This document shows positions 36,701-48,700 of a DNA stretch of 64,000 nucleotides, in pieces. The position numbers and the translations under genes were made by a program. A model generated the notes under the pieces. It was not told where the DNA came from and did not search any database. It saw only the letters and a program-made list of their open reading frames with translations. This DNA is from Solen grandis (lineage: Eukaryota; Mollusca; Bivalvia; Adapedonta; Solenidae), in assembly GCA_021229015.1 (NCBI GenBank), contig CM037789.1, positions 30,680,971 to 30,744,970 on the forward strand, written 5' to 3'. The number at the start of each line of letters is the position of its first letter. Position 1 is the first letter of the stretch.

Positions 36701-39700
36701 AACTTTGGAAAGCATGTTGTTATATAATAATTGTTGCATAGTCACATACTATTTTGACTTACATTTTTACATCTCTTGAGAACCAATATCATCTTCAAAA
36801 AAATCATGTATGCTTGCATTATGGCATATGTTTGTTACTTAACCTGTTTAGAAGAAATTATCTGTGAAATTTATTTGTTATATTTTACAAATAAGAGTAC
36901 GAAATGAAAAATAAATGCAATAAGACTGTTTAAGTATTTATTTTAAATACAAAAAGAGTAACTAAGAAGGTACCATTTACTCCATCAAATACAAAAGATT
37001 TTCGACTCTCAGATGGGAAACACCCCCCTCTCTAATCACCTGTTTCTAAGTTTTGCACTTTCATAAATGCCCAGGGAAAACTTGGCATAATTTGAATCTT
37101 ACACTGTAGGCTGAGGCCAAGGCAGCAGGACTGTGGAACTTATTCATGCCACGTGAGTCGGACCCGAACAGGAAGTATGGGGCAGGCCTATCAAATCTAG
37201 AGTATGCCTTCCTGTGTGAGGAGATGGGAAAATACATCATTGCCCCAGAAGTAAGTTTGGGAATGCACCATGCTTCATGACCTTTCTTGAAAATTTGAAA
37301 TGATAACCCCGCAAATTAATGGCTGTTAGTTTGTATGTTGTTTGGAGATGCCGTCTGTCGAACAAAGTTTCAGACAAGCGCTATCAGTTTAGCAGGTAGT
37401 TTCTGTAATGTTTAACATTTATTGACCATTTATATTTTTACTGACTGAATTAAATGTTTATACAAACGAGTCCCTGAATATGCTTTACCCTCCCACACAG
37501 GTGTTCAACTGCTCAGCACCGGACACAGGCAATATGGAGGTTCTGGTGAAATACGGGACAGAGGAGCAGAAACAGCGCTGGTTGACACCACTTCTCAACG
37601 GGGAGATTCGATCCTGTTTCGGGATGACAGAGCCTCAGGTTTGTACAAAGGAAAATCCCTGCATTAACTTCTACTCAGTGACAACCCGTTCTGACCAAAA
37701 GGATAACTTTGTGTTCAACGGTGTTTGAACCAGGTGGGAGGTTATGAGGGTGTGTCCGCAAATCATCGTGGAAAATCTGCCTTAAATCTCATCATTAGGG
37801 ATGGTTCAGTGCAGTATTCCATATAACCATTTTTGTGTGTATCTGTCATGCAAAGCTTTTGAGAAGAGCTAAACAAAATATTTCATGTTTCCTTGTTTTA
37901 TAAAATCATGATTTTAGAATAAGAAAGTGTTTGTATATGGCAAGGTGGGTGAAATATACAAAAAAAGAAAGCTAAATGACTGCAGTGAGATTTACCTGGT
38001 ATTATTTAAGTTTTAATAGCAACAAAAGAGAACTTGGATCTGGTTTTCCATTATTAGACAGGAACATAATTCTTCCTATGTATTGGCAATAATACTGTTA
38101 GTAAACAAGTGTACCAAATATGACATATGAATAGGCTTTGATGTCAGAAACATCAGTTTATATTTAGTTTAAAATGATTGATTTCATATTGATTCGAAAC
38201 TAGTTCTTATATATATATTGATCTCTCTATATGGTTCCTGAGTTGGATCAGTACTTTGTGCCTGATTAGGATGGCAGAGGATGAGATCTGATTTTAACCA
38301 AAGAAAGGGAATATTAAAAAATCTTTTAATTGCAAATCTGGACTATATACATAAATAGCAAAAATAATTTTATCATGAAAATAATTATACATGTACTGTA
38401 ATGGTAGTTGTTTTACCAGTATATATGGGAGAATGTTGTTAATGAGTTGTACCTCATCCATCTAACAAAATTCTGCCAACTGGTTTTGGATCTTGGTTAA
38501 ATCACTTTATTGACTTAAATTTTACAATTTTTTATCCCTTAACTCTTTAAAATTTAAAGCTGCTCTAGTTTCGTGACGACATTTTGCAGTGTATGCCTAG
38601 GCCTGATGTATTTATTTCCCTTTAAATATATCAGCTGATGTTTTACAGGTAGCCTCATCGGATGCAACTAATATCCAGTCTTCTATTGTGAGGGATGGAA
38701 ATGAATACGTTATAAATGGTCACAAATGGTGGACGTCAGGTAGGTCATGCTCCTGTCCCTCTGTCCCTCTGTCTCTCCATCTCTATCTGTATTTCTCACT
38801 GCCTATCTTTGAATTTCTTAATCTGTCGTTCTGTCTTGATATTTATCTGTCTATCCTCCTTTCTTATCTTAGTGCCACTGATTGAATGAAATACCTTTGG
38901 TTTTTTTTTTTCCTTTTTTTTTTTTTCTTTGATATTTCTAACTATGCAAGTTTAATGCCTGACACTCCAAAAAAATGTACTTTTGGGATTTGTAACTTTT
39001 TACAATAAAAAACCTGTTAAGGAATGACCTATTCCACCAAAATATATCTTGCCTGGTCTTTGAATAAGTAGCAGACTTGTCAGAATTTATAGATTTACTG
39101 TCATAAATTTAAATATAATTCTAAGGATTAAGTGTTAACTGTGGAAGCTGTTAAAAGTTATTTTTGCTTTCAGTCTATATTTTCTTTGATAATGGTATAA
39201 AATTATGTGATTAAGTAGTAAATTAAGGTAATCCATTCATCATTAAATTGTGATCATGGTCCATCAAGTGATCATGGGAATTTTATAGTAAATGCAAACC
39301 TGTAAAGACTTAGATCAAAAGAGCCTGTAACTCCAGGTCAATTGATATCTGCACTGAAGGATTTTTAAGCATTTGAAGGATCTGATTATAATTCAATGCT
39401 GGATGGATTACCTTAAAGTATTTCTGCCAAAAATAGAACCAGAGCCTATAGATGATGTATTTCCAGGTGCCATGCACCCACAGTGTAAGCTGTGTATATT
39501 CATGGGCAAAACTGACCCCGGGGCACGGACCTACTCCCAGCAGAGCATGATCCTGGTACCCATGGATGCACCAGGGATCAAGATTGTCAGGCCCCTCACC
39601 GTGTTTGGCTATGATGATGCCCCTGGTAGGTAGAATTACTGATTTTGAGCTCAAGCTATTATGATCTCTGGGTCGTTGTTGTTGTTGTGCAAAAACTTTA

Positions 39701-42700
39701 ATCTAGCCAATAACTCCAACACTTTTAAAGGTATCAACATGAAACTTGGAATATTTGATAATCATGACAAGGTTCAGTTGTAAGACAAGGGGCATTGTTC
39801 TGAAAGCAATATTTCTTTTAGTTATACCCCTTTTTATCTTAGAATTTCTTTTAAAATTGCTTATTGGTATTGATATTATTCTTGGCACACTTGCTAAAGA
39901 GGACAAGTGACATAACTCAGTGTACAGTATTTTAGAGTTATGGCCCGTCCAAACTTCAATTATGGCCCCTGTTGTCAACATGTAAAACAGACAAGCATTG
40001 GCGCCGCTCTGCAGTGCTCTAGTTCATGATTTAAGCTTTTCTGTGTTTTCTCTGTGTTTATTGAAGGCAGTCATCATTTGTCATGAATTTTTAAGAATCT
40101 ATTTTAAGATGCAGTGATGTTATCATACCCCTACAACCAGATGTTCAAAGGGTAAATTGGAATTGGCCTGTTGGTCAGTCAGTATGTCCCAAGTTTGTGG
40201 CTTGAAATACTGTGTCAGTTTTGGAGGTATTTCAATGAAATTTGGCATGTGCAATCATTATGAAGAGTTCATGTCTCATGTGTAGTTTGATGTGTACTGA
40301 GGGGAAAAAGAATCGCCGGATAAACTTCAGTTTGTTTAGAGGAATGTTCATCTATTAGTTCATATTTATGTTACGCAAATGTTCATGTATTAGTTGAAAT
40401 TTGTTACGCTGATGCAGATGCATGAAGACAAAAGAAATGCTTTGAGAAGACTGATCCCTTTAACCCTTTACTTCAATTATAGACTCCTGTAGGAGTTGTC
40501 TGATCAGGGTCTCCTCTATTTACTCATACACAATTGTTACTCAGTTTCTACACAGTCTATGTTGCAAAAAAAGGACTCATGATTCTGTAGATACCATTTT
40601 AAGTTGAGTTTATTAATATTCATCTAGTGATAAATTTGAACATGAATATTCATGAGTTGAAGGGTTAAAATGAGGTGTGGCTGGTCATACATGGTTAGCA
40701 ATCATGTCAGATGATATAACCTTGAATTTTTGTTTCTTTCTAATTGAGGTTTATAACTGAGAAATGTTGCATGCCCGAGAGACCTATTCTTAGATGAATA
40801 ACAATATTTTCATTTCTGTAACAGCTGGCCACGCAGAAATGCTGTTTGAGAACGTGCGAGTACCAGCATCTAACATACTGTTGGGTGAAGGACGCGGGTT
40901 TGAGATCGCCCAGGGACGTCTGGGACCTGGACGGATCCATCACTGTATGCGATTGATTGGTCATGCAGAACGGTCCCTGCAGCTTATGGTGGACAGGGTT
41001 AGTTATCACACACTTTCTGAATCCTGTGTTAAGAAACACCAGTTTTGTCCATAGTAATTTCCTGGAGAAAATAAGCAACAACTTTTTATTGTTCATTTAA
41101 CAACAACTTCTCTCTCTCTCTCTCTCGTTCCATTGACTGACTACTTGTAACCTCTTTGGCTATTCCCTTGCTTCACGAGCGTAGAGGCTATATAGGAATA
41201 ACGCTTGTCGCATCCTGTTCCTGTCGCATCACATTGCATTCTGCACTCTCATAACATGTACACAAGGTTCGATGTGGGGGTATTAATCACCTTTAGTGAT
41301 AGTTCTAATTTCATTTACCATGCTGTATGATATAATGAAATCAAATTGATTTTATCTAAACAGTGCCACATTATATATCACACAGACGATGAATCGTGTA
41401 GCGTTTGGGAAGCCACTTGCAGCTCAGGGAACAATCCAGGCAGACGTGGCCCAGTCTCGTATTGAGATTGAGCAGACAAGACTGATGGTGCTCAAGGCAG
41501 CTCACATGATGGATTGTCATGGAAACAAGGTCAGTTGGTGTCAGAGGAAAAGAGTTGGTTCCTGTGGTCATGTAGTTCAAACTTCTGCTCCTAATTCATC
41601 AATCTTAGACTTGGAATCAGGAAGTGTGTATTTTTGGACAGGTTTTTCAACGAAAAAGTCTGTCCTTTAAATTGATGATGTCCAGGCGGGCGTTGGGCGT
41701 CCGCTCAGGTTGACTTTTTTTTTTTAATCTGCTTAATGTCATTCATTGGATTGCTTCAATATTTGGACAGTGGCTAGGTTGATGGACCTATTTATTATGC
41801 AGTTGACCTTGACCTTTGACATACTTTTGATGAAAATGGCATAATAGAAAAATGTCTATATTACCATCAGGTCTTGTTAAAGTGAAAAGTGAAGTTTTAC
41901 TAAATCTATCAATACCCAATTGAAAGTAGTTATATTTCTCAACAAATAATAAAAAAAAGAAAGAAAACATGTATTCAAAATCTTAGAATATTAAGTCAAA
42001 ATTTAAAATATAGACTCAGTCATTAGATGAATTAGAATCTAGGAGGTCAGCATGTAAGGGCAGATCCAGGACTGATTGGTCCGTTGCCTGGATAATTTGA
42101 CTTGATGTGGTACCACGCTGATTGTCTATGGTGTGATGCTACAGTGAGTCATCTGTGTACATGTTTCAAGAATACTACTGTAGGTCCACACTGAACTGCA
42201 CCTGCATTTCACAAATGTCTCAAATTGTGATTTTTCTCAACTCAAAAATCAGAGTGCTCATAATCACATGTATGCAAAATTTCTGTTCTTTATGTTAACA
42301 AATATGGGAGTTGAAATGGTCAATTGAAGAAAATTTCAATTTGAGATGTTTTGTGAAATAAAGGCTTAAAAATATGTTTGTGAGATGTAGTGGGGGAAAA
42401 ATAGGTAACAGCATTTTTGCTTTTTATGTGGGCTCAAATATTTAGCAAACTTACACTGCCGTCTAGGATGCGATAAATAACTGAAGGTAAAGTCCCAGTA
42501 ATGGTTCCGCTTTGTCCTGGACCACTTAACCTCTACCAAGATAACCAAGGTACCCTTATGAAACATTAGGAAACTTTGGTTATCTCCGTGAAAGGCCATG
42601 AGGTCCGAAATGTAGTGGAACCATTACAGGGACTTAACCTTAAAATTTAGTAATTATTAGTGTTATAAATATTCTATACTGGTAATGAAATGGACTTTTC

Positions 42701-45700
42701 CAGTTCGGGCACTAATAATGTAAGCCTTGCCTCTCATGGTTAATCAGATCCTTACAAAAATTACCACATATATATCTATGTTGGTCTATTTTAGAATGCG
42801 CTTTAAGCAGGTCATCAACTTATCACCTAATATCCCAGTTTACCAATTTGATAATCTTATAATTTAAATTGAACCGTCCCCGATGGCCAAGTGGTTAGAG
42901 CATCTGCCTCAGGAGCGGGAGGTTGTGAGTTTGATCCCCAGCCGTGACTTACCAAAGTCGTAAAAAAATGGTACTGGTATAGATCCCTTGCTTGGCACTC
43001 AGCATATAAGGGTAGTTGCAGGACTGGTTGGCCCGGTGTCAGGATAATGTGACTGGGTGTGGTATCAGCAGCACTATATCTGTCTCAAGTAGACATCGTC
43101 TCCAATGACTGAAATACTGTCGATGGGATGTTAAACCCAATTAACAAACAAATAAACAATTTAAATTGAATAACTTTTTTCATACCTTTTAATGAAGTTG
43201 GGGTTAAAGATGTAGGAATCACATTCATCCCGTCTTGCGCTCAAATTACATGAAGACAAGGTAGGATTCAGGGTATATACCACCTTGAGTGATAGTCTAG
43301 TTTAATTAGTTTTAATTTGTAAATGTTTGAAAAACCTAAAAGATTCATCAGTAACTTAGTTTCCCCAATATCATGTTGTGTTGCAGGTGGCTGCAAACGA
43401 GATAGCAATGATCAAAGTGGCTGCACCAAACATGGCGCTGCGGGTGATTGACAGAGCCATACAGGTATGGACATATGAACATACGCCCACACAGACATGC
43501 ATTTCAACACTCCCCTGTGGGTATCTGAGGCTAGGGATATTTGTCACAGTCTGACAGTGATATTCTCATCTACTATGTACCTCATATTGTTAGCTTGACT
43601 GATCTCAGTGAGAACTGCTTTAGCTATTTTTAGGCTTTACACTGTTTGCTTCTCATTTGTACATTTGAAACTAAGTTGTAACAGGGTGTTAAACATTACA
43701 GACGTACCTGTATCTGGTCCGTTATAAAGGCTGTCTGCTAGTGTAGTGTAAAATAGCAAGTTTTTGTTGATTAATTTAGGAATTTTCTTGATTAAATTTT
43801 GTCAGTATGTATTTTCCTGATATGTGGATTTCATTATTTAAGCATATTTATGTCTTGAATATAGTATTTTCCTAGTACTACTTTAATGCATATGAGAAAT
43901 TGACTGTGACAAATTTTCCTATTCCCATCCCACAAATAAGGTAACTATATATAGTCCAGTACAGTATCCTGTGTAACCAACTTGCCTCAGTATGTACATA
44001 TCAAGGGAGGGAATTGTTTATGTATTGGACCATAAGTCTGGATTACCTACCCTGACCACATTGTGAAAGAGTCCAAATGGACAAACCATGTCACTTATTT
44101 ATTTATTTTTTTAGGTTTTATACTGATAAAATGTAAAAATCCTGTTATTTGGTTTCTTAGGTTTTATGAAGATAAAAGATATGAGTTCTTTTGTAGTTCC
44201 AACCAAAGGATCAATTGTTTTACCTTATACACTTTCCTACATAATTTAGGGCCATCATAAAATTTGCTATTTAAGGTCTGCGCCAGACATATACTAGTAC
44301 TTGCTATACAGAGGGTCAGGTACCAGACTTGTACATATTGCAAGATTTCCTCCCTTGCTTTCAAAATCACGAAACCTATTCAGTGCAATCCATTTCCTTA
44401 TTTTATCCTAATGACAACCAAACAAAATGCACTAGAACCACTTGTATTCAGTAAAAAAACTGTTGCAGATTATTCTAAAATAAATTTGTGAGAGATTTTA
44501 GCTGATTATGACATGTGTTATTTAGCATGTAATATTTGGAATGTACTTAATATTGAAATGATAAGAGAGTATATAAGATTCTGAGAAAGGGCTTTTGGAT
44601 CAAGTGGGCTTGCCGAGCATGAAGAAGCATGTATACTTACATTGTGATGGTATATATGTGCACATGACAGCATGAAGTAAATGTTTATATGTGATCTAAT
44701 GTATTGTTAATACAATGAAAAATGGATGGTATAATGCTTGAACAGCCTGTAAATTCCTTCTGTCTGATAAGGTTTTTATGCAGCATGCTTCCAAACTAAC
44801 AAAAACAGCTTACAAAGATAGTCTGGTTGCTTTCAAGGCATTTGATTTCTTATCAGTTTTGATGATGCTTTCTGTGCATCAATGAAAGCAAACAATGAAA
44901 GATTGGACAAGCTTGAAATATTGGTATTTTTACAAGGCCAAGGCATTTGATTTCTTATCAGTTTTGTTTTAAGAGTATAACTTTGTCCCTTAATTGCATG
45001 AAGGCTATTAAGAAAGTTACCTAGGCAACCAGTTTTAAATCAGAATCAGTATATGACTCATGTGCTGGTTGGTCAGGTTTTATACTGTTGTTGAGGTCAG
45101 GTTCAGCTGCACTGAAGAAAAACCTGATCAGACTGGGATTTGATGTTTGTTTAACATTATGTAAACTGGCATAACGTACACGACTGAAGATCCAAAAGTT
45201 ATGGGTTCCAACCCCATTGGGGGGGGGCAAGAATTTTTTTATGGCTTTCCCAGGTTGAAAGTACTAGTCCAACCCAAGAACCATTGAGAGGGGTCAGTAT
45301 AAGTTATAAAAACTTATATCCTAGTCAACTTAAAAATAAGTAAGTTTAGATTGAATTTTAAATAGGCATATCTGAGTCACAGCATTTTGATTACCTCTTC
45401 CTTTATCTATATCTGTTTATCGATGCCTTACCCTTCTAAAATTTCTTTCAATTTATGCAGTTGTCCCCTGCAAACCATGAATTTTTATTCCTTAAATTAG
45501 TGAATAGTCATGCTGTTTACCTCAAATGGATTTGGTTAGAGCCTTAATTACCTTTAAGAAATCCCTTGGGAGTGGTAATGGGGTAACACAGATTTTAAGT
45601 TATGGCATGTATATTTGGTTAGTTTCTGCTGTGAGGAAGGACTGGCTGTGGTATATTTGAGAATGTCTATATATTTGTTTTATGATGAATGTGTTAAGTT

Positions 45701-48700
45701 TATTTATACTATATTTAATGGTCAGGAAATTTAAAGGCTACCAATGTTTAAGATATTTTGTTGAAAGTATTATGTTTTAGCATAAGAGCATCATGCTTAA
45801 GCCTTGGTGATCTTTTTACTCAGTGAATGCTTGGAATGTCATTACTGATGTAAGCATTGTAAAACCAAATCAGCCTGTGAATAATTTGGGGTCATTTGAG
45901 ATAAGCCAGTCACACTGTTACACATTATTTTTTTTTGCTTCTTGTGCTATACTTTGCATTATATATGACCTTTCTGCCTAATTTGACCTTTTCCAAGGTC
46001 AAACTTACATTACATTACATAACTAGATACTATGATAATTCACTCACCTTTTTACACCTATTAATTGCTTCTAATGTTTACTTGGCAATATAAATTTATG
46101 AACTTTCTGTATAATTTGACCTTTTCCAAGGTCATAACTTGAGCATTACATTTACACTGACACAAGGTTTTCAACACATAAGCAACAGGAGATTTTGAAC
46201 ACAGCCCCAAGTTTTCACAAATTAAACTTTCAGAAAAGCGACCTTGACCCTTATTCACCAATCCTCTGTGTGTATATGTTAGACTCAGGATTCAAAATTT
46301 TAAAATTAGACTTTTTCTTCTTAGTGCATTTACAAAAAGCCAATAACATTATGGATTATTTCCTTTAAATATATAAAATCATATTTGTCATCACAGAAAT
46401 ATTTACTTTAAAGTTCAGTAAAACTTTACTCTAAAAATGTGCATTATCTTGGGTCTTATTCTGATATAGACCCAGAGGATTGGTGAATGAGGACCCTAGG
46501 TTCCTAACTTTCTAACAATAATTCTCTCAAAAAGAGAATATCCAACAAATTATTATTCCATTTAAAGAACAGTGACCTTGACCTTAGTGAACCCAAATAC
46601 ACATATGACATACCACAACAATAATATATGATAATTTTTTTAATTCTTTTCCATCTTTAGCATAGCTCTCAATTTAATTTCACAGGTCTAAAGTGGATTA
46701 TCTAGAATAGAGGATACTTGTGAAAAATGGATTTGAAAATATGATATTTTATTGGGTTTTTGGAGAAGAAATTATAAGGGGTTACCTGATGGTGTAGTAG
46801 CCTTTAGATTTCTGTTTCCTTACAGGCTCATGGTGGTGGGGGCTTGCACTCAGACTTCCCTCTGGCAGCGTTCAGCGCCTGGGCCCGGGTTCTGAGGATT
46901 GCCGACGGCCCCGACGAGGTCCATATGCGGGCGGTCGCAAGGAATGAATACAAAAAGTCGGCGAAGTTGTAAAATCAGGAACAGATGTTGACATTGGAAA
47001 TTAGGTTAAATTGCATGCTTGAATATGCATGTTATGGTAGATCTGTGTGAATATATTATGATGGAACCTTCTTAATTGCAATTACTGGGAAAATATAAAG
47101 TACATATAATATTATAATGAATGTGTTTGATCTAGGAGGTAATTCTTAATCTTATTTACCTCTTATAGGCTTATTTTGAGACATTGGTAAGCAGAACAGA
47201 CCCAGATCTGAATGTTCCTTCAAGGAGCTGTCTGATCAGGGTTGCCTCAGTTAGCTCTCTCAGATTCTACACAGTCTGCAAAGCAAAGTAAAATTCTTTT
47301 TTTTTTTCATAAACCATTTAAAGTTCAGTTAATTGATATTCATGAAGTCATAAATTTGTACATGAATAATCATGAGGTAAAGGGTTAATTAGCAATTTTG
47401 AGAAATAATCAAAAGAATTTAGCTCAAGTAAAGTTGCCCATGGCGGTTCCAGTGTATTATATTGACAATAGAATGTCTGTCTGTTATGTATTGGATATTG
47501 CATTATCTGTGCAACAGTGATGCATGAATGTTTATATATGTGTGCATGTATGCCATATTGATCTTTATTGTCGTGCAGGACTGTTGAAAAAAAAAAAAAA
47601 AAAAAAAAACCCATAAAGCTGAGCACGTAATAACTATGAGTTGAAAATGGAAATTTAATCATTGGCTTATTCGGGGGCGGGGGGGGACTTGAAAAAAGGT
47701 TTGACTATTTTATGGGGGAAGATTTGGAATGATAGGCACTAATTAAGGATCAGTATGGTAAATGTACCGGCTTCGTTAGATATGTTTGCTATGCTACAAA
47801 CATCTCAACAGAATTGGTACTGACTAAAATTTGGTTTATTTTAGCCCCAGTATGACGATTTTTGTTTCCAGTTTGCTTATTTCGCCTTTCCGTCAATTTC
47901 GCTCATTTCTTTCTTTAAGAATATGTTCATCCCTTCATCTTGAAGGACTTTAAGCTTTACCATTGTTTTGAGTTAAAAATCCCTACCTACCCACCCATTT
48001 TAAATGTTCTGGGTTGGAGCTCAGCAAACAAACATATTTTTAATGATGGCCTGGTATCTGCTATATTGTGATGAGTGTTGTATGCTTGATTAGACTCTAA
48101 GTAGATATTGTGATGAGTGTTGTATGCTTGATTAGACTGTAAGTAGATATTGTGATGAGTGTTGTATGCTTGATTAAACTCTAAGTAGATATTGAAGGTC
48201 CTAGGATGGAAAATTTTGTTTGTTTTTCAGAAAATTTAAGAATTTTTCAAATTATCTGCACTTCTCCTACCCTTATCCTGCGTATTTAGCATTTCTGGGG
48301 CCCATTTCACTAAACTTGGTATGAACAAAAAATCTTCGTAAACATAAATTCACAGACATAAAATAGTATTTTTCCTGTCAATTTTTCTTTACAAAAGTGT
48401 TGTGTCTGTGTAATGTAATAAATTGGGTCATCTTTCTTCATGTTTTATTGTGAAAATAAGACATTAGTAGACACTATGTAGAACAAAAGACTTATGACTA
48501 AGATCAAATTAGTTTGTACGAAGTTTAGTGAAACGGGCCCCTGCATTTTACCCATGTATGAAGACTTTGTATATAGAATGCATTTGAATGTGTAATTATT
48601 GTAATTATTTATTAAGTTTGTGAACATACATTTTCTTCATTTAATTCCCAAGTCTAAGGTTAAATAGAATGTTTACATTTAGGACAAAGACAGGTACAGT

